Shown piece after piece: positions 40,399 through 49,500 of a stretch of 64,000 bases of DNA. The first letter of the stretch is position 1, and every line of letters starts with the position of its first letter. The position numbers and the translations under genes are program-made. The notes below the pieces were generated by a model that worked only from the letters and a program-made list of their open reading frames with translations, had not been told where the DNA came from and did not search any database. This stretch comes from Clostridium sp. C8-1-8 (lineage in GTDB: Bacteria; Bacillota; Clostridia; Clostridiales; Clostridiaceae), in NCBI RefSeq assembly GCF_009928445.1, contig NZ_JAABNO010000005.1, positions 204,497 through 268,496 of the forward strand, given 5' to 3'.

Positions 40399-42018
40399 CT
40401 ATCTAAGTTCAATTTTACTAAATAAATAGTCACTTAAAAATATTATTATCATAATAATCACAATAGAAATTATAGCAAACATTAATAATGACAACATTAC
40501 ATTTTTCAAATATATTGCAATTATTGCCGCTGTAGCTGCTGCAGGTGCAACCATAATATAAGCTACTAAAGCCGAAATCATCGAATTCTTTCCATTGTCA
40601 TTTGGAGGAGTAATCAAAACAGTAATTACAACACTAAAATAGCATATAACTATTGAAGCAACTGCAATAAGCCATAAAAGCAATACTTGTAAAACCGAGG
40701 TTTTAGTAAATAACATAAGAGGAAGCAGCATCAGGGTATCAGTTTTAACACTATTTACTATCTGCTTAGTATGTAGTGCTAAAAGTTTCTCAGCAGCACT
40801 TCCTGGCAAGAGAAATAGGTACTGTTTCTTAAGCTCATATTTAAGAGGAGATGATATTTGTGCTGATGTAACAGCTCCTTGTAAAAATATCAATATGAAT
40901 ATTGGATAAAAACTGTTAAATTCCTTTGTCCTTAATACATAGCACAGAGCCACTGATGCAATTAAAGCAATTACGTATCCAAACACACTGCCTTTTTTAG
41001 CTGTTCTCTTGTTTATTATAGAACTCTTCCAAATAAAGGCCCATGGTCCTGTAAGTTCTTTTGTATTAAAAACTTCAACAGGCTTATTTTTCTTTGTATC
41101 TTCTAGGCTATCCACTATATCATAAATGTTAGTTGAAGGTGTATTTTCGATTTTTTCATGATAGTTTACAGACTCACCAGCTTCTTCATAATATTCATCG
41201 GCAAAGTAGATTGCACATAGCAACATTGCCGCTGTAACAATAACTAATCCAATGGCTTGCATTATAGGCGCCTTATTAGGTATAAAAGGAGCTATTAGTA
41301 AATCCCTTAGCCAGCCTGCAATAGGAATGTCCGAAAAGAATCTTCCATTTAAGGTGTTTACTAAAGTATCTAGTATATTTTTGCTGCCTGCAACGCTATA
41401 AAGTAGGCAGACGATTATTACACCTGTAAAACCATATACACAGTATTTAATAAGCTTACCTAAGTTAAATCTATTAGACAGCGTGTAGGTAAGAAATATT
41501 AAAGCATTTCGCAGTAAAGGAAATATTAATACTGCTATGATAACATATATCAGCTTAGATATATGAATATCAGATACCTTTGATATAGCCATAGCCATAA
41601 CTACAATTAACAAAACTGAACTAACTAAGCCTTTTATGCATTTTCTTATTATGGTAAAGCCATAAATTGTTTTTGGGCTTATTGGTGATGGAAACAAATA
41701 ATTCACATCAGCAGAAGTAAACTGCGAAGGATCATATTTTGTCACAGAATTTTTGATTGTCAGTATTAATAATAAAAGTAATATTGCCATTGCTATAGCA
41801 GCTAACAAATTGGGCTTTATCATTGCTTTCAGTATATTTGCTGCGCCTCCACCCTTTCTTGTGTATATTAAAAGGAGGATTATAAAAGGGAAAAGAAAGG
41901 AGCCTATAGTTTTCATTGCAGTGTATGGATGCTTTAAAGCTTCGATAAAATTATTCTTATATTGAACTGTCTCCATATATGCTAAAGTAATTAAATCTCT
42001 AATTGAACTATCTTTCAT
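40399..42018 (-). CDS. ABC exporter permease, putative
   Basis: A 539-residue integral membrane protein with about 10-12 hydrophobic helices and a soluble stretch around 270-310. The SADVNYLFPSPISPKTIYGF block and the overall layout match the putative ABC exporter family that pairs with ABC-2-type ATPases in Firmicutes. Its start overlaps the ATPase gene by 11 nt. The MerR/GyrI-like regulator in the same operon suggests a toxic-compound efflux role, which is inference. Confidence 0.88.
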   Translation of the reverse strand: MKDSSIRDLITLAYMETVQYKNNFIEALKHPYTAMKTIGSFLFPFIILLLIYTRKGGGAANILKAMIKPNLLAAIAMAILLLLLILTIKNSVTKYDPSQFTSADVNYLFPSPISPKTIYGFTIIRKCIKGLVSSVLLIVVMAMAISKVSDIHISKLIYVIIAVLIFPLLRNALIFLTYTLSNRFNLGKLIKYCVYGFTGVIIVCLLYSVAGSKNILDTLVNTLNGRFFSDIPIAGWLRDLLIAPFIPNKAPIMQAIGLVIVTAAMLLCAIYFADEYYEEAGESVNYHEKIENTPSTNIYDIVDSLEDTKKNKPVEVFNTKELTGPWAFIWKSSIINKRTAKKGSVFGYVIALIASVALCYVLRTKEFNSFYPIFILIFLQGAVTSAQISSPLKYELKKQYLFLLPGSAAEKLLALHTKQIVNSVKTDTLMLLPLMLFTKTSVLQVLLLWLIAVASIVICYFSVVITVLITPPNDNGKNSMISALVAYIMVAPAAATAAIIAIYLKNVMLSLLMFAIISIVIIMIIIFLSDYLFSKIELR

Positions 42019-42742
42019 CTTCAGTCACCCCTAAGAATATATCTTCAAGAGAAGTATCCTTAGAAACTTTCATTTTATTTCTAAGTTCTTCTATGCTCCC
42101 TTCAGCAAGCACTTTTCCTTTTTTCATAACAATAATCCTATCACATAAATTTTCAGCCGTATCTAGCATATGAGTACTTATTAGAAGGGTTTTACCTTCA
42201 TCTTTTAAGGTTCTAAATGCATCCTTTAATTCTCTTACAGCCTTTGGATCAAGCCCTATAAGAGGCTCATCTATAAAGAAAATCTCTGGATTATGAATTA
42301 AGGCACAGCATATAGAAAGCTTCTGTTTCATTCCCTTTGAAAGATTTTTACCAAGCTCGTCTTTCTTATCCAATATATCGAATTTAGCTAATATTTTTTC
42401 TCCTCTATCACTCCAGTTACTGATTTTATATACAAGAGCCATAAACTTTAGATGCTCCCATACTGTAAGCATTGGATATATGTCAGGTGTTTCAGGAATA
42501 TAAGCTAATTTATTTTTTACTTCCTTAGACTTGTTGTCTGATCCATTTATAACAATAGCTCCACTATTTTTTCTAAGCAGCCCTAAAATACACTTAATAG
42601 TTGTAGTTTTACCAGCCCCATTAGGTCCAGTTAGAGCAACAATCTCTCCTTTATTTAGAGAAAAGCTTATGCCATCAACGGCATTAGTTTTTTTATAGCA
42701 TTTTTTTAAATTGGTTACTTGTAATATTTTTTCTTCCATCAT
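42008..42742 (-). CDS. ABC transporter ATPase (ABC-2 exporter type)
   Basis: About 244 residues with Walker A ALTGPNGAGKTTTIKCILG, signature LSKGMKQKLSICCAL, Walker B IFFIDEPLIGLDPKAV and the switch histidine in LISTHMLD. TAGGAG lies 6 nt before the ATG at 42742; an ATG at 42748 would overlap the RBS. It is the first gene of the operon, directly after a MerR-type promoter. Powers the permease encoded downstream. Confidence 0.95.
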   Translation of the reverse strand: MMEEKILQVTNLKKCYKKTNAVDGISFSLNKGEIVALTGPNGAGKTTTIKCILGLLRKNSGAIVINGSDNKSKEVKNKLAYIPETPDIYPMLTVWEHLKFMALVYKISNWSDRGEKILAKFDILDKKDELGKNLSKGMKQKLSICCALIHNPEIFFIDEPLIGLDPKAVRELKDAFRTLKDEGKTLLISTHMLDTAENLCDRIIVMKKGKVLAEGSIEELRNKMKVSKDTSLEDIFLGVTEDER

Positions 42743-42771
42743 TAACATCTCCTACTGTATTGGTTGATAAA

Positions 42772-42802
42772 ATTCTAACGCGGTCCCTTGGGGAACAGTC
42801 AA
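42772..42802 (-). promoter_or_regulatory. MerR-type promoter of the ABC exporter operon
   Basis: On the minus strand TTGACT and TAGAAT are separated by exactly 19 bp, with the GC-rich dyad GTTCCC-CAA-GGGACC (one mismatch) inside the spacer. GC-rich blocks are rare here. This is the architecture used by MerR activators, and the operon encodes one. Confidence 0.85.
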
Positions 42803-42868
42803 TAGGAGAATTTTAAATTTCTTAAGGATTTTTCTTTTTAATGTAAAAGTTAAGTTGACCTGTTGTAA

Positions 42869-43111
42869 AATGAAACTGACACAAAGGTGTACTTTACTCA
42901 TCCATATTCAACTTTTGTAAAATGTACTAATGAGGGTCATAACGGTCTGATACATCGTTTTATTCCAAAGGGTAGCCGTATTTCAAACTATACTACTAGT
43001 GATATTGCTTTCATAGAAGAGTGGATGAATACTATTCCTAGGAGAATACTTGACTTTCAAACTCCTGAAGATTTATTTGAGGCTCAACTAGATGAAATTT
43101 ATGCAACCTAA
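42869..43111 (+). mobile_element. Remnant of an IS30-family transposase (C-terminal part)
   Basis: About 80 codons reading KVYFTHPYSTFVKCTNEGHN then GLIHRFIPKG, IAFIEEWMNT and RRILDFQTPEDLFE, the catalytic C-terminal block of IS30-type transposases. The first 230 or so residues are missing and an in-frame stop lies just upstream. Non-functional. It lies at the boundary between the ABC exporter operon and the defence island. Confidence 0.85.
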
Positions 43112-43183
43112 GTAAATACAAGTTTTTAGCTCATAAATAGAAATTAGTTCAATTTATTATTGCAATTTGTCTAAATAAAAAGT

Positions 43184-43222
43184 GCTATAACTCTGAATGG
43201 ATAATCACCCTATAGTTATAAC
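43184..43222 (-). terminator. Hairpin ending the reverse-transcriptase transcript
   Basis: On the minus strand GTTATAACT pairs with AGTTATAGC (one G-U), with a further small stem inside the loop, and ACTTTTTATTTAG follows. It lies about 150 nt past the RT stop, leaving an unusually long untranslated tail. Confidence 0.6.
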
Positions 43223-43369
43223 AATCGTATTGTTGTATTTTACAAAATTTATTTTTACTAATTTAATTAAAAATTCTGCCGATTCCTAACTATAAAATAT
43301 TTAAACGGATACCATTTCCAATATACTTTTAAAATTAATATTCAAGTTAAAGAGATTATACTATAAAAT

Positions 43370-44974
43370 TTAATCAATATCTTCTTCAAATACCTCTTCA
43401 TATTCTTTTATTTTAAGCTCTAAGTACTCCTGAATTTCTTCTGTAGCATCTTCTATATCCCTAATTATTGAATTTCCAAGTTTTAAATTTCTCTTATAGA
43501 AATTCATATAATATGTTCTCTGTTTTGATTTTGACTTTCTAGTAGAATAATCATCATCTGATTTATTAAATGCATTTTTAGGCATCAAATACTTATTAAT
43601 ACTAGTATCCAAATCACTTAGCAGTTCAGGAGTATATAAAATCGTATGATAATTTTGGAACCAATACGCTTCATCAGTATTTTGTTTTAGCTCTTCAATT
43701 TCATTCTCATCAAACTCTTTATCTTTTAAATAATATGAAATTAATATCTGATTATTCGACTTAAGAACCAAAGATTTCTCATTTTTTATTATATCATCAA
43801 ACCCCATCAATTTTATAGCATAATAGAAGTATAGCTGTTCCTCATTAAAAGGCTCTTTTAGCGCTTCCTTGTATCTTATTTTAAAAAAATCTTTTACCTT
43901 TTGCTTCTCGAACCTGTCCATTTCACTAAATTTATCAATAGAATATAACATAGCCTCTGGAGAGTATTTAAATATAAAGCATAGCTGGTGGTAATCATAA
44001 TTTTTAACCTGATATTCATCAAGATCTAATTCTCTAAAATATCTTGTTTTAAAAAAATTATTAATAAGGACTTTTTTTTGTTTTTCATCATTAAGATTTG
44101 AAATTCTGTAGATTATTTGATTAATAAAATACAACTTGTAAGCAAAATCTTCACTATGATACTTTTCCTTAATCTTTTCTTCCTTAATAAGTTTCTCATT
44201 ACAATAAGCCATTATTTTTTTCCAGTATCTCTCTACCATATTATAACTATTAAAAGTTTCATAATTCCAAACTTCTTTTTTACCATCATTTCTTTCAAGT
44301 TCATATTTCTCTAATACATGATCAAATATTTTTATTATTTTTTCACTAGAATTCTTATTACAAAAGAAATAAAAGTCATCAGAAAAATAGGAAAATTTAC
44401 ATTCTATATCTGAATTATTAAGTTCTATTTCTATGTCTTTACTAATATTTTTTAAATTTAGTTCAGCAAAATATAATGATAGATAATTTCCCATCATTAA
44501 ACCATTAGTGGCTCCTAAATTCATACATGTTAAAAATCGTTCATCATGATTTTCAAAGTCTAATCTGTGAGTATATATTCTGCCATAATACTCCTTTATA
44601 TCGACTTTTATCAAATTATCATATATACATAATTTTTCAAAATCTTCTTCTAATTGTTTGTCATATTCTCCAGATTTAAAATCTCCAGTTTCAACATTTG
44701 CAGATAAACGTTTGTGTACCTGATCCATGCATTGAACGTCATTAAAATTTGACATATCTTTATAATATTCATAAGCTCTCATAAAATTTAAAATGTTAGG
44801 CATCTTAATTGTACGATACTTATCGCCTTGCTTTCTAACTCTAAAATTAAATGGTTTAACCCAACACAGATCCCACAGTTTAAGCTCTGATACTTTATCT
44901 GGGAACTCTAGGTTATCAATATTTAAAAAATTCTTTACTGGATTTTTAAAATTATATAAATTATTATATTTCAT
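43370..44974 (-). CDS. Abi/UG-type antiviral reverse transcriptase
   Basis: A 534-residue protein. Residues 50-245 contain reverse transcriptase motifs: RTIKMPNIL (motif 1), IKVDIKEYYGRIYTH with catalytic D125 (motif A), GATNGLMMGNYLS (motif B), and YFSDDFYFFC with D199-D200 (motif C, an FSDD variant of YxDD). NDGKKEVW follows as motif D. The remaining 290 residues are a helix-rich domain with no endonuclease or maturase similarity, as in abortive-infection and unknown-group (UG/DRT) phage-defence RTs. Group II intron motifs are absent. AGGGGG precedes the ATG. It sits beside a nuclease and a type I R-M system. The exact DRT class cannot be assigned without alignment. Confidence 0.85.
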   Translation of the reverse strand: MKYNNLYNFKNPVKNFLNIDNLEFPDKVSELKLWDLCWVKPFNFRVRKQGDKYRTIKMPNILNFMRAYEYYKDMSNFNDVQCMDQVHKRLSANVETGDFKSGEYDKQLEEDFEKLCIYDNLIKVDIKEYYGRIYTHRLDFENHDERFLTCMNLGATNGLMMGNYLSLYFAELNLKNISKDIEIELNNSDIECKFSYFSDDFYFFCNKNSSEKIIKIFDHVLEKYELERNDGKKEVWNYETFNSYNMVERYWKKIMAYCNEKLIKEEKIKEKYHSEDFAYKLYFINQIIYRISNLNDEKQKKVLINNFFKTRYFRELDLDEYQVKNYDYHQLCFIFKYSPEAMLYSIDKFSEMDRFEKQKVKDFFKIRYKEALKEPFNEEQLYFYYAIKLMGFDDIIKNEKSLVLKSNNQILISYYLKDKEFDENEIEELKQNTDEAYWFQNYHTILYTPELLSDLDTSINKYLMPKNAFNKSDDDYSTRKSKSKQRTYYMNFYKRNLKLGNSIIRDIEDATEEIQEYLELKIKEYEEVFEEDID

Positions 44975-45006
44975 AGTTTCCCCCTACTTCTTATTAAGGT
45001 ATATAT

Positions 45007-45055
45007 AAAAACAAGGATACCTGTGTGATTTTCCACATAGTGCCCTTGTTTTTTT
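45007..45055 (-). terminator. Terminator between the nuclease and reverse-transcriptase genes
   Basis: AAAACAAGG pairs with CCTTGTTTT and CTGTGTG pairs with CACATAG inside, forming a long stem with T-runs on both sides. It begins 3 nt past the nuclease stop. Confidence 0.9.
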
Positions 45056-45057
45056 CT

Positions 45058-46077
45058 TTACTCTGTTTCATTTTCAGCAGATAGTAATTTTTCACTTCTT
45101 ATTTCATGTAAAGTCTTTTCACTACCTTTTACTAGGGTCCATTCATAAACACTTAGAGCTGACCATCCTGTAACCTTTTCTCCCCATTGGTTAAATGATA
45201 GCTTTTGACCGTTGTACTCCACATCTTTAGTATCAATAACTGTAGCTTCTGAATTATCAAAATTCTTAATTACAACAATATCTCCAGCTTTAATAATTCC
45301 CCATTCAAATAACTTATCCATCCTTGGAAGATAAGATCTTGTAATAGGCGTGTTTCTTTTTTCTGAATACACTGGTCTTTTCTTATCACCAACTTCAACA
45401 TAGAAATCTTCTAAAGCTGGTGGAGGTAATATTCTATTAATATCAATAAAATAATTATCTCCTATTTTCAACGGACTTAATTCAAAACAGCTGATATCCA
45501 CATTATTGGCTATAAGCCAAGCAACTGCTGAAAGAGTTTGATTATCAAAAGAAGATGCTATAAGTATAATTCTTTGCTTAGAATTAAAGGTTTTAGCTGC
45601 ATTATTCTTTTCAAGGAAATCATTCAATATTCTTGTTGCTTTTTCATAAGCAGTCAGCTCTCCTAATTCAAATTCACCTTTATATTTTTCAATATAAGAA
45701 GCAAATATTTTATCAACAAGCTCGTCTGGTGTATTTATCTTGGCATAACTTGCTGCATATCTTATAGCTTGAAACTCAAATGCTTCTTTTCTCTGTTTAA
45801 TATCTTCTGCATCTCTTTTGATTTCAATTAGAACTAAATTACCATTCTCATCAACTGCAGTTAAATCACTTCTACCATTTTCTTTATTGGTAACCTGTTT
45901 CCCAACAAAAAGAAGCGTTTCATCCTGGAATATTACCTCTATATTTAAACGTAAAAATTCCTCAACTTGCTCTTCTTTTAAATTTAAACTTTTAAAATTA
46001 GTATTTGTTATATCAACATCACGTATATCTATAGATTTATTAATTTTAACAGGAATAAGTATTCTCAACACCCCCAA
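45058..46077 (-). CDS. PD-(D/E)XK nuclease (NucS/DUF91-like) with C-terminal RAMA-like domain
   Basis: About 330-339 residues. The nuclease core (about 30-230) shows GRSDLTAVDENGNLVLIEIK, the D...ExK active site, as in NucS/DUF91 proteins. The last 90 residues (LFEWGIIKAGDIVVIKN, then WGEKVTGWSALSVYEWTLVK and TLHEIR) fit the RAMA domain, which is linked to restriction enzymes and thought to recognise modified DNA. The start is uncertain: the frame opens with TTG at 46077, overlapping the only RBS (GGGGGTG); starts at 46068 or 46062 (TTG, ATA) are alternatives. Its position next to RT and R-M genes indicates a defence role, possibly as a modification-dependent nuclease. Confidence 0.8.
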   Translation of the reverse strand: MGVLRILIPVKINKSIDIRDVDITNTNFKSLNLKEEQVEEFLRLNIEVIFQDETLLFVGKQVTNKENGRSDLTAVDENGNLVLIEIKRDAEDIKQRKEAFEFQAIRYAASYAKINTPDELVDKIFASYIEKYKGEFELGELTAYEKATRILNDFLEKNNAAKTFNSKQRIILIASSFDNQTLSAVAWLIANNVDISCFELSPLKIGDNYFIDINRILPPPALEDFYVEVGDKKRPVYSEKRNTPITRSYLPRMDKLFEWGIIKAGDIVVIKNFDNSEATVIDTKDVEYNGQKLSFNQWGEKVTGWSALSVYEWTLVKGSEKTLHEIRSEKLLSAENETE

Positions 46078-46117
46078 TCAAAACTATTCGTATAGTGCCT
46101 ATCATAATTATTGCCAT

Positions 46118-46339
46118 TTATTTAGGCATTACATACATTGAAAGTTTAATTCCTTTATTTACTTCTGTAGCATAAAATTGATTCAACCCTGAAGCCCTAA
46201 ATATATCTGTAGTTTTATAATTATTGTCAAGAATTACATCAGCATATTTAACCCAAATAAATGAATATTAGCAACTTGATACCCTGCCTGACACATTTCC
46301 ATACTTTTTTTAGATTTTAACCAATTCATTTTCAGTCAT
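46118..46339 (-). pseudogene. Decayed HTH-like small protein gene
   Basis: The minus strand opens with ATG (46339) overlapping the stop of the YdbC-like relic and reads MTENELVKI, stop, KKYGNVSG. A frameshifted AGYQVANIHLFGL follows, then in the first frame KYADVILDNNYKTTDIF and GLNQFYATEVNKGIKLSMY. The pieces match small clostridial/Listeria HTH-like proteins with an IHLFGIKYAD core. Two stops and two frameshifts make it non-functional. Confidence 0.75.
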
Positions 46340-46562
46340 TTTAGCAACTCAATCTCATTTAATATTTCTTTAAGAGCTTTTAACTCATCAATATTTAATG
46401 TTACACCTTTGCCCATCTTCTTATGTTCTGAGTCTCAATCTCTAATATCATATTTACTTCTTTCTCATTTCAGCTTATTAGATTTAAATCTTTCCTCCAT
46501 CTCTTAGCTGATTCTGAAAGAACTCCTGTAGTTTCTTTAATTTCAAATTTAATATCCGCCAT
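46337..46562 (-). pseudogene. Decayed YdbC/PC4-family gene
   Basis: A strong GGAGGG RBS precedes ATG GCG GAT, and translation gives MADIKFEIKETTGVLSESAK and RWRKDLNLIS. It then meets TGA where the family has tryptophan (S-W-N). After a frameshift it continues KYDIRD, TGA (again a conserved tryptophan), DSEHKKMGKGVTL and LKALKEILNEI. Two Trp-to-stop changes and one frameshift inactivate a single-stranded-DNA-binding PC4-like protein. These relics fill the 46078-46595 gap. Confidence 0.8.
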
Positions 46563-46595
46563 AGAACACCCTCCATTTAAACTCTTTATGTTTTA

Positions 46596-49500
46596 TTATT
46601 GAAAAATTTTTTTCTCAAAATCATCACAAAGCTTGTTTACTAAATCATCCATTTCTTTAAAAAAGTAATCTCCAACTTTGCTACGGTTTAGTGCTCTATA
46701 TCTTCTATATATTTTCCCAAAATCATCATAGATTTCTGATTCTGATACATGAGATTTTATCTTCACTATTAATCGTTGACCCTCATTAGCTTTATTAATA
46801 TAATCAAAAAAATCTTTGATTTTAGCTTCGAACTCTTCAATAAGCAATCCTGTTTGAGCCTCATGCTCATTTCTTGCTGCAATTATAGCTAGGATATCGA
46901 ACTGATGATTCCCATATGGTTCTTTCCCCTCCGCTATTTTGGATGGTCTCTTTTTTTCTTCTTTTGTTTCATAGGTAGTAACTTCAATTATCCCAATTTT
47001 ATTATCAAAATAAACTTCTATTGGATCTTTTATATCTGCACTGCGGTTAATCATGTTGTATAAGGTGTTAAACTTGCGCCAAAAGAATAAAAAGCTTTCT
47101 TCACTATATTTTGCATCTAAGTCAATAACATATTCAATTCTATTTAGAATAGTAAAATATTGTGATGCTTTTGCTTTGGTGTCAGCAGTATGCTTGGGAT
47201 TTGCATCTATATATTTTTTTAAACTACTTTCAAAATCTAGATAGCTTTCAGGGTTATCACGCTTATCATTATCTCTGTATATATTCATAAACACAGAAAA
47301 GAATTTGTCAAACGTGTCACTTTTTTTTAGTTCAACTAATAGCATGTCCAAAATATTTTTATCACTGAAAGGATCAAAATCGCTAACCACTACATCAGAA
47401 AAATGTTCAAAGGCATCTTTTATATTTTGAACATTTACATTGTTATATGAAAAATCAACAATCTTGCAGTCATTTTTATATTTTGTTGTACGATTTACTC
47501 TTGATATTGTTTGAATTGCGCTAATTCCTTTAACCTCTTTATCTAAAAAAAGAGTATGTAGCTTTTTCTCATCAAACCCTGTTTGAAGCTTGGCTACCAC
47601 TATCATTAACCCATTTTTCTTTTGTGCAAAACTTTCAAGCACCTTTTCCTCGTTTAGTCCATCATTAAGACCTGCTGCGCTTTGTTCATCTTGATCACTA
47701 GTGTAAACTATATGAATTGGTGCTTCAGCATATTTTGAGTATTTAGGATCTTGAACTAAGGAATTAAAATGTTTAGTAACTGCTTCTTTATAAGCAATGG
47801 CAGCTTTAATTGAATTTACAGCTAGCATTGCCTTTCCTGTTCCACGAATTTGGCGATATACATCCTTTACTAATAAATCTGCTACATATTTTGCAATTGC
47901 ATCAATGCGTTCACGATTCTCATAAATTTGCTTTTTCTGAGCATCTTTATATTCCTTTTCATTAAAACCAATTAGTGGATTATCAGGTATATCAAATAAC
48001 ATTTTAGATGCTATAGGCACAATATTTTTTAATGGATTTAGGATGAAGCCATCCTCTATTGCCTCTTTCATAGTATATGAATCAAATGGTCTCCATAACT
48101 TTTCACTTTCTGCATACCCACTGAATTCTCCAAACCTTGCAAGTGTATGATCATCAGGAGTAGCAGTAAAACCAATAATTAGATTTTTCTTTTTACGTTC
48201 ATTAACATACTTAGCATTGTTATCAAAAGGTGCTTGTAACTCATCAAAAATACTTATCATCTCTTGGTGCTGACCGCCACTATTAGATCTATGAATTTCA
48301 TCTATTAAAAACACTATACGCATTTTCGCTAGTTTTTCTAGCACTTCATTATCTAGCATCTCTCTTACTGAGCCAAACTTTTGTAGATTTACAATAACTA
48401 AACGAGTATCTAAAGACAGTGCTTCTTGAAATGTTTTTTTATTTTTAGCTTCTACATACATACGATTATCAATATTCATATTTAGCATTTTGGAATCTAT
48501 TTGATCCCTAAGTTGAAGCCTGTCCACAACAATCATAATTTTATCATATACATATTCACCATCTTTTCGTAAATCCTTAAGTTGAAGTGCAGACCACCCT
48601 ATAATATTTGACTTACCAAAGCCAGCTGCATATTGCATCAAAAGAGAATATACATTTTTATTATTTGAATATGCTTTGCGTTTTTCTAGTAATTCTTTCT
48701 TCTTGGCTTCTGAAACGCCAGCAAGCTGCTTTTCTAACAGTTTTTCAAAATAATCATCTTCTTGCTCATGCTCTAGGAAAACATCTATTTTTGACATAAT
48801 CTTATCAGTACCAAACTTCTGCTTAGGCCTTGGTGATATTAAATAACCCTTCTCATCTTTTACTTCCTTACCATTCTTAGTCATGTAAACATCACGTTCA
48901 ATAAAATTATAGTATAAAATCTCTTTTTCAATGTAAGATTTACCATATATAAATGTGAATAGTTCTTTCAACTTATCTTTCTTTTCAGCTTCTGGATTTA
49001 ATAATGGGTAAGGCTTGAATGAACTCTTTACTGATTTTTCAATTTCTTCACGATCAAATTTACCACTTCTACAACTTCCCAGTATTTCATCAAAATAATC
49101 AGAGATATTTCTAATAACAAAGGTTTCACCAATATCCGTTGAAGTTATATGGATTGCCTTTTCAAAAATTTTTAAAAAGTCTTTGCGATAACTTTCTTTC
49201 TCTTTATCAGTTAGCAAAATATTAGAGTCAAAATACTGGTGGTATACCCTAACAGCTTCAAAATAGTCCTTAATAACTTTCCCCCTACCATTTTTACTAG
49301 CTGTTTGATTAGAATAATTAGACTTTAATTCACTGTAGCCTAAATAAATACCATTCACAAATAGAGCAATATCCGGTCTAAATGAAAAAATTTGCTCTCC
49401 GTTATACTTGTATTTATAGGGTAATTCTTGTACTACCGAAAAAATATTCTCATCGAATAGGTTATTTTCGTGAATAACGCTATCACCTGTATAAAATAAA

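Noticed and set aside
36221..43111. An intact composite transposon bounded by the IS110 and IS30 remnants
   Set aside because: The two remnants are from different families, both truncated, and no matching terminal repeats were found.
43370..44974. Group II intron or retron
   Set aside because: No maturase or X/HNH domain, no intron ends and no msr/msd-like inverted repeats next to the RT gene were seen.
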